Of a stretch of DNA of 64,000 bases, positions 34,800-47,081 are shown in pieces. The stretch covers positions 11,311,656 to 11,375,655 of the forward strand of contig NC_041011.1 in NCBI RefSeq assembly GCF_004193775.1, written 5' to 3'. The first letter of the stretch is position 1. Each line of letters begins with the position of its first letter. The notes under the pieces are model-generated. The model did no database searches, was not told the origin of the DNA, and saw nothing but the letters and a program-made list of their open reading frames with translations. A program made the translations under genes and the position numbers. The stretch comes from Glycine soja. Taxonomy: Eukaryota; Streptophyta; Magnoliopsida; Fabales; Fabaceae.

Positions 34800-35145
34800 T
34801 GTATTGTACAACCCATGAACTCGGTAGGTACTCGGATTGTGGTGGCCCTCTACCCCCCATGATCACACATAACACTTAGAGGAGTAGTTAGTCAACATGA
34901 ATTGTTGAAAGACATAACTTTCTTAAGATTGGACATGTATATATAGACCTAGAGGAAAGACCACCGGTTTCATTTTTCGAATACTTTATATACAGATACT
35001 TAAACACCTTGGGCTCATCTAACTTGATCGTTAGAGTCCTTTTTGTAGGTACCTCACCTCACACCAGGATAGGAGGTCAGAGATCCCGCTAAGACGAGAG
35101 AGAAGGAAGAAAGACAAACATCTCATCTGGAACTCCATAGAAACA
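34800..35145 (+). repeat. Gypsy-1 3' LTR
   Basis: TGTATTGTACAACCCATGAA...CTCCATAGAAACA, 346 bp, colinear with 22181-22527. The flank AAAAG matches GAAAG before the 5' LTR at four of five positions. Confidence 0.9.
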
Positions 35146-35175
35146 AAAAGTATTATGATTGTATATTTGTATAGA

Positions 35176-35619
35176 GTGGGACAACTTAGAATGCCTCCCA
35201 CCATGGGAAAGTTTTTACAACAATTAAATTTCATTCATTTTTAAATCAATGGTTGTGATTTTTATTTCATTTTTTTTCTTTTCCATTTGCCCAATTTACA
35301 CTTGGACAAGGCCTTTTTTCTTGTCGACAGCCACCACCTCTCCATGACTGCCCTTACAGACGTCCATGGTCTTAACTCTGAGGATGTCATTTGTTGCTTT
35401 TGTTTCCTCATTTGTAATCACTGCACCTACTCACGGTTTGACTCCATCTGCTTAGTGGTGAAGGAGAGATAAAATCAAAGGTCAAATAAGGAAAGACAGA
35501 AAAAGATAAAAAAAAAAGAAAAAAAATGAAAAAAAAATTACAACCATTAATTTAAAATGAATGAAATTTAACGGTTGCAAAAACATTCCCATGGTGGAAG
35601 ACATTCTTAGCTCTCCCAC
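35176..35619. mobile_element. MITE, about 444 bp, TIR GTGGGA...CACCATGG
   Basis: The left end GTGGGACAACTTAGAATGCC, then TCCCACCATGGGAA, is mirrored by the right end (inverse GTGGGAGAGCTAAGAATGTC, then TTCCACCATGGGAA). Pairing continues inwards through AAATTTCATTCATTTT for about 100 bp per arm. The non-paired centre (35.29-35.47 kb) has a 61-codon frame of no evident identity. TSD not clear. Confidence 0.7.
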
Positions 35620-38600
35620 CATAAACAGATCCACGATTGCCTATGTATCAACCCGAGCAAAGCCCTAATGGCTCAAGGGTCCATTGCTAAATACTTTCCT
35701 GTTAGAAATTAGCAAACATTTTATTTGGTATCTTAGTTGCATTTTTTTCTACTCTTAAGTATATGGGAGAGGAATGTAATATTTGTTATCTCTGAATCAA
35801 TTAGATATTCATGAGGAGTGTCTTTGCCTCATAATAAACTTTTGGATTTCAATAAGGTGAATTTAGAAAATTTATTTAGTGAGAGCAAGAAACCAATATA
35901 TTATATTTCACAGGAGAAAAATATTATAATTTTTTTTCACAAAATATAATTTTATGATGAAAAAATTCAAATTACTTATGTAGGTTTTTACAAGTTACAA
36001 TTGATCCTACGAATGTGTTTGTCATTGACTTCCCGTATTTGTCTAATGTTATAGGAACAAAATGGTAAAAATTAGAAAAATAAAATGATAAAATTAATAT
36101 AAATTTTTTCTCTCTTTTATTTCTTAATCACAACTTTTTACATTCATCTAAAAAAATTGTCTACAAGGACAATACCTATTTTTTATGAGGACAATTTTTT
36201 TTTTTATCAAATATGAATTAAGAAAAAAAAATTATCTTATGGGGAGCAATTGCTCCCATAGTGCCCAACTTGCATCTCTCCATGAATTTCAGTTTTCATT
36301 ATTTCAAACATAAGAAACTAATTTATTGAATGTTCTAATCAATTGGTTTACATCACCATATAAATCTTATATATTTGACAAATATTTCACTTTAGATTAG
36401 TATCAAGCTTGGAATTTTAAAGTACTTTCTTTGTTTTCAGAACATGAACAAGTCAAAATTAATTATGAAGAACTGATATACTTATATGGATAACTGATGT
36501 AGATAAACATTGTAAAAATAATAAGCACGGTAGAAAAGTAATTTGAAGATTAAAATTCCATCAAATTACTTTTCTATATAGGTTGAAGTCACAACTAATG
36601 TAAAAATGATTTTTTACATTATTTGAAAAATTGATTTTAAAAGTGATTCACTTTTAACTATGGTTACTAACCGATGTTAAAAATATTTTCTGTAACAGTG
36701 GGTCAAAGATTTACGTGGTATATGTATCTTAGTATAAGATCAATGATATTTTCCAAGTTTACCATATTACCATTAATTATTTTGTTCTCATGAATGCCCG
36801 CTTATATAGCATATCTAGGTCCAACCTTTGGGGCAAGGTCCCGGTTAATACAATGTATATTTAATTAAACATTGACTTGTAGCTTGTAGTACTAATTACA
36901 TTAACGTACTAGATAGTGCCCCAAATGACTTACGTTCTATCGGATGCAAAATTCATTTCGATGACGATTTATCACATGCATAAGAATTCTGTATGTATTG
37001 AATATTGATCACGGGAAAGCGTCATGCTAGCTACTTTCGTATGTAATACGCAATAGCACTTTGTTGCATGTCTCATGTTATTATTGTTCTTTACAGGAGT
37101 TTACCCAGTACCAACGACAAAATAAAATCGGAATCTTGGTGTTGGTGAAGACAAAAAGAAAAAAGAACACCGACAATATTTCAACATGCTATTCCTCCCT
37201 CCTTTTTAGCCACATAGAATTTAAACTAGAGTCACGATAATAATGTTACATACTCTTACTGATTCTTCTAATATTTTATAAATTAATATTTAAAGAAATA
37301 TATATATATATATAATATTATAATTTAAAATAAATCCAAAATTTTCTTCCTTTAGAATATATAAGAAAATATTATAAGAGAGTATAGAAATATTATTTTA
37401 TTTAAGTCATGCATACAACTAAATCACGTACTTGTTCAATATAATTATCCCTCGTATAGTCGTATGTATATATGTTTTTGAACAATTTGATAAAAGTAAA
37501 TATATGTCATCTAAAAGCACTAGGTATCACCATTAAGCCTGAGAATGAGAATCAACTGTTGTTTCAGTTTAACCAGTGATTTTAGATTTAGAATCTTATG
37601 TAATTGTGTTAATATTTTTTTTCATACATAATAATTTTATCAGCCTCCAAGGTGATTATCCTCCTATAGAAGATACTTATAATCTAGAAAGAAAGAAAAG
37701 CACTATTATACAGGAACATAATCTTTTCATCTATATACATCGGTACAACCTTTACGAAAGAAGCTACGGTCATTTTACTGTTTGAGTTACTTTACTTTTT
37801 TTTGGCTGAAAAAGTGAGATTGATGGATTACAAGCCAACCAGGGCAATCGGTTACCAACATATTCGGTTATCAACATATTCAACTATATTCCATAGCCGT
37901 TGGGTGGTAAATTGATTGTCAAGCACGTCTGAATATTAAAGAATCTGTACCCAACAACAACTATGTGTTTAGATTTATGTTGTACCATTTAAAATTATAT
38001 TAGTATATTGATTTATCTGATACTTCTTATTTTTTATTCTCTTTTTTTCTCTTAACTATAATAGTTAGAATTGTTGGCTTTTATATATATTGCGAGGAAT
38101 TTTTATAAACTTTTGTCCTTTAGCCGCTATGTAACTAATCTTTCATACGAAACTTATGTCAAAAATTGATTTTATGTCTAAACTTGAATCAATTTAAGTA
38201 ATTTTTCTGTTGAATATAAAAACATGTATACCTAATTTTACTATTAATTTATTTTAAAATAAAAAATCCAAATATAACCCCTTTTCAAATTTAATAATTT
38301 ATTCTACACAAAAAAATAATGAATCTTCCAGTTACGAGAAACGAGGATAGTGATTTCCAGGAAGTAGTAAATTTATAAACCAACAAAAAAATAAACCATT
38401 TTCCCAGTTAAGTAGAGGTAATAAATACAAATTTTGGAAATAGTAATACAAGAATAGGGAGATGCAATAACTAAATATATTTTTGAAGGTACAAATATCC
38501 AATAAATAAGAAGATTCAATATTTTTTTGTTTGTACCATAAATTATTAAATTTGAAAAGTGAGAAAATGTCAACATGGATTATTAAGACAAAACTACGAT

Positions 38601-39225
38601 ATTTCTGATTAAAAAAAAAACTCACACAAAAAATATCTAAAGAATTGTATCTAATGATAAACTTTTTTTTTTATAGTAAATGATTAAGTTAAAACCTGAG
38701 GGGATTTTAATATAAGGAAAAAATTTTCATGTCTGAGAATCATAATTTTGGGATGAATCAAATCTGTTTTGTTGGTTATAAATATTATTAGAAATATTTA
38801 CGAGATTCATGTCTAATAATTATTTATCTCATTAAATAATTAAATAATCTAATAAAAGTAATGTGATATTTATACTATACTAAAAAAACTCAAAAAAGAA
38901 AAAAAAATAGATTCTCACATCTCCCATGAAAATAATTTTATGGAAAATATATCTAAAAATCATTCCAAAGATATATTCTTTTCCAAATTTTTTTTTTTTT
39001 GAAATAGACACCAAACATAAGAAACCAAAATTCCCAAATTAAGATTTTTTTTAACTAAAAAATGTTCTTCCTTACCAAATGCGCTAAATGTTAGAATCAG
39101 ATAACTCTTTTATAGATTATATAAAATTTTCACATTTTCTCTTTAAAGTGTGAGTTCAAACATTAATATGTTCTCCTTCAAGCAGATTTTCTCAGTATAA
39201 ATGGGTTACCAACTTAAAGACATTT
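35620..39225. other. AT-rich spacer
   Basis: No gene supported. At 36490-36700 the segment with AACTATGGTTACTAACCGATG and a closing TTTTCTGTAACAGTG resembles the subterminal and terminal motifs of CACTA elements, but no partner end was found. 36532-36575 is a hairpin with 15-bp perfect arms (AGAAAAGTAATTTGA). A short (TA)n tract lies near 37.3 kb. Confidence 0.45.
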
Positions 39226-39660
39226 TGGGCAATTACTTAATGCTTACCACTATTTACTTGATTCACCCCCAAAATTTATAAAGTTCATGTCTTACTCTTT
39301 TCATCTTGCTCATTCTCTTCTTCTCTCCATCTTCATCTTCACTGTGGGTGGCATCATCACCGACAAATAATGGTGCACCAAAAAACAAAATGTAAAATTT
39401 CCATTTTAAATCTTGAGCAATTACTTAATGCCTACCACCATTTACTTGATACACCCCCAAAATTTATAAAGTTCTTGTCTTACACTTTTCATCTTGCTCA
39501 TTCTCTTCTTCTCTCCATCTTTCTCTTCATGAGGGCACCATCACCGAAAAAATGATGGTGCACCAAAAAAATGTAAAATTTCCATTTTACACCTTTCATC
39601 TCGCTCACCATCTTCTTCTCTCCATCTTCCTCTTCACCATGGGCAAATACCATCACCAAA
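39226..39660 (+). repeat. Tandem repeat, about 188-bp period, 2.4 copies
   Basis: CAATTACTTAATGC(T/C)TACCAC begins one unit at 39230 and the next at 39418. Both run through CACCCCCAAAATTTATAAAG, ATCTTGCTCATTCTCTTCTT and GGTGCACCAAAAAA to TTTCCATTTTA. A partial third copy follows from about 39591. No coding frame spans the units. Confidence 0.85.
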
Positions 39661-40244
39661 CATAACATGTCCTATGAGAGCATCAATGTTGGACTCAGTA
39701 GAAGCACAAAAAGAAGGAAGCATGGTCTTAGCACACACACTGAGAACACATGACCCAAAGTTGTTCTTAGCAATGTCCTTGGATTCATTGAGAATGGTGG
39801 AGGTTAACTATCGATTTAAGTCGAGGAGCTTGGAGAGTTAGTGGTCGATTCAACAACGATTTTTACCTCATACAATTTTTTTTTCTTTTGTAACTATTTT
39901 GTCAAATATTTTTTTTGGAAAACTAGTTTTTGTAAGCATATGAAGACTAATTTTTGTAATATAGTTGTGTCCAAATACATTATGGAAATTAATTTATTAC
40001 GTATTTATATTGGAATACATTATGAAAAATAGTTTCCTAGTGTGTTTTGACACAACTACATTATGAGAATTAGTTTCTGTAATAAAACTGGAAAGGATAG
40101 GGAGCATGGGTATTGTAAAATAGTTTTTGGAATGTTATAACTAGATTTTGGAATATAAAAAATACATTTTGGAATTTAGATTTTGGAATATTTGTGACTT
40201 ATGAAAAATTTTGGCAAAGAAGATGATGTCGATGAAAGAAACAT

Positions 40245-40420
40245 TGATGAAAAAAAAGGTTATAAGAGAGGAAGAAGGATATGAGAGATCAAATGTTGAA
40301 AGAGAGAAGGAGAGGGAAATGTTGTTAGTGAGAGGGGTTTAAGTGAGAAGGACAAGGGAGATGAGAGAGGAAAGGGAAGGGGAAGGGAGAAGGAGGAAAG
40401 AGGAAGGAGGAAGAATATTT
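40245..40420. repeat. Purine-rich (GA) low-complexity tract
   Basis: Almost all A and G on the plus strand, with GGAAGGAGGAAG and GAGAGAAGGAGAG motifs. Low complexity, no gene. Confidence 0.85.
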
Positions 40421-40600
40421 TAGGTATGGAAGGTGTGAAACGTTAGGGGTATTTTGGTAAAAAAAAATAGTCTTATAAAAAGGGTACCAATATCAATTTT
40501 GGAATGCCAATAGTAAAACAAAGCCCTTTTTGTGGTTGTTTAAGCTCTTAATGTTGGGACATGGGCTCTTGGGCCACCATATATTTTCTGCAATGTAGAT

Positions 40601-40609
40601 TAAACAAAA
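40601..40609. repeat. Left TSD TAAACAAAA of MULE-2
   Basis: Perfect 9-bp duplicate of 56005-56013, directly outside GGGATTTTCTTCC. Confidence 0.93.
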
Positions 40610-40879
40610 GGGATTTTCTTCCTGCACTCAACATTTTCTTGTACACCCAACATTTTTTCTAAATTTCAAAACTACCCCTGTTAATTTCTTATTCTTCCTT
40701 TTCCTTCTTCACGCACCATTCATTCTTTTCTTCGCATTCATTGTCATGAGAGCTGGTCGTCCATTGTGTTGTCTGTTTTGATCGAGGCGCATTGGTTACG
40801 GTGGTTCATTGGCAAGTGGTGATGGTTGGTGTGGCGGTTACCAGCGGAGGTACGTTGATTTTATCTTTCAAAATTTTGA

Positions 40880-41290
40880 TCTAGTTTTATACGGATTGCA
40901 AATTTGCAATCTTCATAAAACTTATGAATTGACAATCCATAAAAAATTTACGGATTAACGATCCATATGTTTCTTATAGATTAACGATCCATATGTTTCT
41001 TATAGATTAACAATTTGTATGATTCATACGGATTTACAATCTGTAAGTTTCATATGGATTGGTAATCCGTATGAACCTTATGGATTTCCCAATCCGTATG
41101 AACCTTACAGATTGCCCAATCCGTATGGTTCTTACGGATTGCCAATCCGTTTGGGTCTTACGGACTGTCGATCCATATGAAACTTACGTATTGTGAATCC
41201 GTATGAATCATACATATTATTAATCCGTAAGTGATATATGGATTGTAAATCTATATAACTTATATGGATTGTCAATCCGTATAACCTAAT
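40880..41290. repeat. Left subterminal palindrome array of MULE-2
   Basis: About 14 units of 28-30 bp with consensus TACGGATTGnCAATCCGTATG-like symmetry, for example TTACGGATTGCCAATCCGTT at about 41138. Same unit as in MULE-1 (2.7-3.0 kb) and at the right end of this element. Confidence 0.85.
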
Positions 41291-42049
41291 TTTTAAAATT
41301 TTTTTTAAATCTTTTTTAATATAATTAGTTATATTATTTATAATATGTTTAAATATGTGTAGTTTTAAAATTTGTATCTTTAGTTTTTATAGTTTGAAAG
41401 TGGTATTTATTTTTGAATAATTTACATTTTATTTTATGTCATTTTAATTTTAAACGTGATTTTTTAGTCCTTATAATTTGTATTTTAATTATCTTTTAGT
41501 CCTTATAATTTGAAAGAGGTCTTTTTAATCCTATGGTTTATATTTTGATTCCCTTTTAGTCATATTAATCAAAATATGATTAATTTTATGAATTGCAATT
41601 AACTACAAAAATATTAGCAAGTAATTTATCGTAATATAATTTGTAATAAAAAAATAGTTATTGACATTTTATAACTAATTGATAGGTAATTATTTATTTA
41701 TATTTTTTTGTAGCAAGGACTAAAAGGTAATAAAAAAAAGAGTTGATATTTTTTTTGGTAGCAAGGAACGGATGAGTAATTAAACCTTTATAATATTTGT
41801 GTAAATATTATTGTGTTAACTACTTTATGCAAGTAAATAAAATAATAAAATTGTGTCATATATTAGTTTATGCAAGTTTAAATTTTAATATATATGCTTA
41901 TCAATTTCAATGTATTATATTATTAAATGCAGAAAAAATAATAAAATTGTGTGATAGTATATGTATGGTGTCGTTAGGGGTCGTTTGTTGGTCATTGATT
42001 TTTTTTAATGTTTTGTTAAGATGGACGAAAATTAGTGGACGGTAGCATA

Positions 42050-43645
42050 ATGTCTAAAGAAGTTAATATAAATGAAGAAAATGGAGATGAACCTTGTGTG
42101 TTTCAAAATATTGATTGTTCTGATGCCTTCAACACTTCTCAGGTATTGATATGATTTTGTTTTTTTTGTTAAAGTAAATGAATGTCCCTTAAAAAAAGAC
42201 TAAACATGTATCATCCCTTTTGTAGGTGTTTGTTACCCATGATGATGTTTTGCATTGGGCTCGCTCTGCTGCGTATGATATTGGTTTTGTGGTGGTGATT
42301 ATGAGGTCAGACACAGATACTAGAAATAGAGGAAGGATCTCATTTGTTTTAATTGGTTGTGAAAGGAGTGGAAAATATAAGGTTAGGGAGGATTTAGTAC
42401 GAATAGTTACTGGCAGTAGAAAATGTGAGTGTCTCTTTAAGCTGCGAGTGAAACCAATGGTGAAAGGTGAAGGATGGATAATGAAGTTAATATGTGGGAG
42501 TAATCATAATCATGCATTGGCTAAGTCATTAGTTGGACATCAATATGTTGGTCGACTGACTAAGGATGAAAAGATTATTATTTTTTATATGACAGTCTAT
42601 GGTCAAAGCAAAAAATATTCTTCTAACATTGAAGGAGCACAATGCTAACAATTGTACAACAATGAAACAAGTATACAATGCAAGATATGCATACCGTTCT
42701 TTTATAAGAGACAATAATACTGAAATGCAACAACTAATAAAGCTTCTTGAATGGGATCAGTATATTCATTGGGATAAATTAAGGGATGAATATGTTGCAC
42801 ATGATATATTTTGGAGTCATCCTGATCCAGTCAAATTAACCAATGTCTGTAATTCGGTATTTCTCATAGATAGTACCGATAAAACAAACAGGCACATGCT
42901 GCCATTACTTGACATTGTTGGTGTGACACCAATAGGGATGACATTTTTAGTTGCATTTTCCTATTTGGAGACAGAACATCTAAACAATGTTGTTTAGGCT
43001 CTAGAATGGTTTCGATGTATTTTTCTGAGACGTGATGCACTCCTTGGAGTTATTGTTATCGACAGAGATTTAGCATTGATGAATATAGTGAAAAATGTTT
43101 TCCCTGAGTCAACCAATTTGTTGTGTCGGTTTCACATTGATAAGAATGTGAAGGCAAAATTAAAATCCTTGTTGGTTAAAAAAATGCATAAGATTATGTC
43201 ATGGAAGCCTGGGGGAGTCTGGTGGATTGTTCTTCTGAGCAAGAGTTCAATGGCTGCCTTATGAAGTTTGAAATTGTTTGCTCACCATGGTCATTGTTTA
43301 TTGACTATGTGAAGCAAACATGATTGATTCCCCATAAAGAAATATTTGTTAAAGTCTGGACAAATAAGGTGATGTGTCTAGGAAACACAACAACTAACAG
43401 GTATGAAAATTGTAAATATATTTTGGTCTTAGGATTTAGGGTCTAATGGATAAAAATAATTGTTTTTGTTTACTTGTTTGTGTATTCCAAATGTAGGGTT
43501 CCCTACACCTTATGTGATCATTTGAATGTGTATGTGCCTATGCAACAGGTATTTCTAAGAGACGGTTATCCCTTACCACTAACAGCTTTGTTATGGTCAA
43601 CGTCATTATCATGCAAAGCAGTGGCTTACACCTTATATTATTAGA
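42050..43645 (+). pseudogene. MULE-2 transposase (FAR1-type), truncated
   Basis: Exon 1 (42050-42142) starts MSKEVNINEEN and ends FNTSQ before GTATTG. Exon 2 (42226-43400) starts VFVTHDDVLHWAR and carries the FAR1-type zinc-binding region (GRISFVLIGCERSGKYK, GSNHNHALAKSLVGH) and then the MULE core (FLIDSTDKTN, VIDRDLALMN, CRFHIDKNVKAK). Intron 2 is 43401-43496. The catalytic Asp residues in FLID and IDRD remain. Exon 2 has a frameshift near 42595, a Trp-to-stop at about 42996 and another shift near 43190. After the second intron the sequence no longer matches transposase. A 48-codon frame (VPYTLCDHLN...) replaces the VESAH exon with the third acidic residue, so the protein would be inactive even without the stops. 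Confidence 0.85.
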
Positions 43646-43904
43646 ATACAACAGTATACCAATTTGATGAGGTTGACAACACACTTTGTTGATTTTGGAG
43701 AAGATTGAACATTTAGTTATTGTTAAGGCAATGTTTGTAACTTACATACTTGTGAAATAATTATGGGGTTGTCATGTAATGTGGTAATTAACGTGTGTTT
43801 CAATGGACACTCATATAATTATTTCTTTTATTTATTAATCAACTATGCAAATATTCAAATTAGAAAAAAGGCAAAACATAAAAGGAAGAAATAATTATGG
43901 GGTT

Positions 43905-44530
43905 TATGGTTTATAGGGTTTACTTATTGTAGGGTTAAAGGTTTGGGGCTTAGTTTGTTAGTTGTAAGGTGTTTAGGGTTTAGGTCTAAAGGCTTAGGGT
44001 GTAGGGTTTAAGCTTTATGGTTTACCTGGTGTAAGTGTTAGAGTTGATTTATTTTACTCTTAGGTTTTAGGGGTTAATGCTTACTGAATTTAGGGTTTAT
44101 GGTTGGCTTAGTTAAGAGTTAGTTGTTAGGGTTTATGCCTTAGTTAGTTTAGGGTTTAGGGTTGATGGGATATGGATTAGGGTTTAAGGTTTAGGTATTA
44201 AGGATTATGGTGTATGCTTTACTTATTTTAGGGTTTAGGGCTTAGTTAATTTATGGATGAGGGTTTATGGTGTAGGGTTTACGTATTTTAGGGTTTAGGG
44301 CTTAGTTAGTTTATGGATTAGGGTTTATGGTGTAGGGTTTACGTATTTTAGGGTTTAGGGCTTAGAGGATTAGGGTTTATGCATACTATTTAGCTGAGGA
44401 TTAAGTGTTTAGGGTTTACTCATTTTAGGAATTTGGGTTTAGTTAGCGCAAGGTTCATGGCTTAGTTTAGTGTTCAAGGTTATGGATTGATGGTTTAGGG
44501 TTTACTTATTTTACGATTTAGGGTTTAACA
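43905..44530 (+). repeat. Degenerate telomere-like repeat (TTTAGGG-related), partly 60-bp units
   Basis: TTTAGGG and TAGGGTTTA motifs recur throughout, interrupted by TTAGTTAGTTTATGG. Between 44221 and 44365 the repeat is exactly 60 bp long (ACGTATTTTAGGGTTTAGGG starts at 44281 and 44341, with a near copy at 44221). It lies between the 3' ends of the two convergent MULE-2 genes. It is internal to the element, hence not a chromosome end. Confidence 0.85.
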
Positions 44531-45908
44531 TATTCTTGTTAGGCAAAGAACTTAATATTCAAATACTACATAAACACAAATTAAAATCTTAGTCATAACA
44601 TACTTTTTTGTCAAATAATAGCAAATATTAAACACTGTTCAGTCATATTGCATACATATGTCCTATAGTACTTAATCAGTCCCAAGTATCTTCATGTGTT
44701 TGGTGTATCCCGCCTTTGTCTCAACCGAACATAAATATTCCGTTGCTCAATGACACCCCTAGCAAATCTCAGGTTGTGCTCACTCAGAGTGTATGCTTCA
44801 TTTTTGGTAGTAATCATCCTTATGTTGATCATATGTTCCAAACTTTCTGCTATCCGTTGGCAAGCATCCTACAACATTGACTGACAACAAGGTAAAAAGT
44901 AATTATTGAAAACATGGCACAAAAAATGAGTAACAGTGAATTGAAATTATATTATACCACTGCATGTCGAGGCATATCTACATTAGTAGGTGTAGGTGGT
45001 TCTGGCATAGCTGTTGCGTTGACGTGCTGCTGAGGAGGATCTGGTACAATAAATGTATCATCATGCACCATAGGTGGATGTCTAGGAGGATCCACATGTC
45101 GTGTCAGACTCACGAATGGGTGAGATATCCTATAGAACCATTCCATGTAGTCTGTTGCACACTATCCATGTGATCTTCACATAACCAAACTGTTGCACTA
45201 CCTTCTCTAGTCGGTGTATGACAATACATGAACCCCATAAGGAATCCAGCAGACAATATTTGGCGTCAATCTATCCAAGCGCTTACGATGCGTCAACACT
45301 GGTAATGCCTTCCCATACTTCCATCGACAAGCATGTGGTTTCCTCTCATGATAATCCTTATCAGCAACAATGGAAGCAATAGTAGGGAAATATTCATAAA
45401 TCCAACACTGCACATATTTAAAAAAAACAAAAAAATTCTAATCAATAATAAATATAAACTATAAAATTAATAATTGAAGTTAAGAGAAATTATAATTACC
45501 TATAACAGTGTGATCTATCCTACAAGTTGCTTGGCCGAATTCTTTGATGCATCATTCAAATTATCAAACATATGGGTGAGTGCAATTGCTCCCCATGAAT
45601 AGCTTCCAAATTGGCTAAGGTCATGAAATGTGTCCAAGAATACCATATGCACGTGTGTGGCACTCTTGTTAGCAAATAGTGTGCAACCTACTAAATGCAT
45701 TAAATATGCTCGAGCTGCTATGGTCCCTATGTCACATTAGCTACGATAAATGTCTCAAAGCCAGGCTAGCCAAACATATGCCCCTCTAGTTTGAAATGTC
45801 TCATCTTTTGCTTCTTGTGTACTGACTTCAAACAACTCAACTATCAAGTCTACAACTTGGTCTACATCAAGAGCATCAAAGTATGGAAGACGCCTGTAAT
45901 GGGCAAAT

Positions 45909-45913
45909 GTAAC
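45909..45913. repeat. Left TSD GTAAC
   Basis: GTAAC here and at 47077-47081 bound the solo LTR exactly. Confidence 0.92.
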
Positions 45914-47076
45914 TGTGAATGTATGAATACAGGGTTTTGATGATGCCAAAGTAGAATCAAACAAGGTTTCTTCAACAGACATTCAAAGGTTATGCATTGC
46001 TTCAAGATTAATACAAGGTTACTTCAACAAACATTCAAAGGTTAAGCATTGCTTCAAGATTAATTCAAGGTCAAGCAAACAAGATCAAGAAAAAGATAAG
46101 GCCTAAAAAAACTCATTGTTTAATCAAGCTTTTGCCTCAAAACACATTGTTTCCAACATCCAAGTCTCTGGTAATCAATTAACAGGCAGTGTAATCGATT
46201 ACCAGAAGACAATTTTGAAAATCAGGTTTTAGAAGGGTTTTGAAATTTGAATTTAAAAGCTGTAATCGATTACCAGCAATGGAACTTCTGAAATTCAATT
46301 TGAAAAGTCATGACCCTTCAAAATATAACTGTGTAATCGATTACCAGAAACATGTAATCGATTACCAGTGAAGAATTTTAGAAAAAGCTTTTTGAAAAGA
46401 CACATCTCTTCAAACCATTTTGAAAAGGCACGATGGGCCTATATATATGTGTGTCTGACTTCAAAAAGAAAGAGAGAGATATTCTAAGAGAACTTAATTG
46501 CCAAATGCTCTCTCAACAACTCTTGGGCAAACACTTGCAAATCTATTGAGAATGCAACTAGGAACTTCAAATTGTATTATCATATCTAAAAGAGAGAAAT
46601 TCCTCTAGGATCTTCAATTTGTATCATCCACTCTAAAGGAGGGAAATCTTTATGTTCATCTCAAAAAGTCAGTTGTAATCAAGAGACTGGTTGTCTCTTG
46701 GATTGTGAGAGTTGTAATCAAGAGACGGGTTGTCTCTTGGAGAATCTTGAACACAAGGGTGAGGGATTCCAAGGAGTGTTCAAAGTCTGTAAAGGATTTA
46801 CAGAGATAGTGGAAATCTCAAGTGGGTTGCTTGAGGACTAGATGTAGGCACGGGAAGTGGCCGAACCAGTATAAATCGAGTTTGTATTTCTCTCTTCCCT
46901 TATCTCATTTATTTTATTGCAATCAATTTTGTCTTGCACGTTTAAAGAACATTATTAAATTGATTGTTGCTTCTTCTTCCAAGCCTATTATTTCAAAGGG
47001 GGTTAAAGTTTGTTAGTGGAAAATTTTGAAACTTAATTCACCCCCCTCTTAAGTTATTGAGGTCATTTGTCCAACA
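45914..47076 (+). mobile_element. Solo LTR (family A, GTAATCGATTACC-rich), 1163 bp, in the PMD gene
   Basis: Begins TGTGAATGTA and ends TTTGTCCAACA, with a perfect 5-bp TSD. It carries four good copies of TGTAATCGATTACCAG plus a decayed one at about 46170-46370, then a TATA-like CTATATATATG at about 46439. Downstream is a transcribed-type region with two copies of a hairpin (AATCAAGAGAC...GTCTCTTGG, 46677-46742). The conserved TGTAGGCACGGG motif and the end TTCACCCCCCTCTTAAG are shared with the 1650-bp LTR at 61666. The family is probably a Copia-type soybean element, but no internal region is present to prove that. Confidence 0.88.
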
Positions 47077-47081
47077 GTAAC
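47077..47081. repeat. Right TSD GTAAC
   Basis: Exact partner of 45909-45913. Confidence 0.92.

Larger units (their letters stand above)
22181..35145 (+). mobile_element. Tat-lineage Ty3/Gypsy retrotransposon (Gypsy-1) with two nested solo LTRs
   Basis: Both LTRs are present (about 347 bp each, TGTAT...AACA), flanked by GAAAG and AAAAG (4 of 5 TSD bases). Gene order is gag, protease, RT, RNase H, a second RNase H, integrase, then a long 3' region with an antisense ORF. The second RNase H, the absence of a chromodomain and the antisense ORF point to the Tat/Retand group. Subtracting the insertions at 24184-26615 and 32741-34030 leaves an element of about 9.2 kb. Stops and frameshifts are scattered over every gene, so it is inactive. 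The LTRs differ at dozens of positions, so insertion was not recent. Confidence 0.88.

Noticed and set aside
36490..36700. A CACTA transposon
   Set aside because: Only a terminal-like TTTTCTGTAACAGTG and a subterminal motif are seen; no opposite end, TSD or transposase.
43905..44530. Chromosome end
   Set aside because: Repeats are degenerate, internal to a bounded transposon and flanked by genes on both sides.
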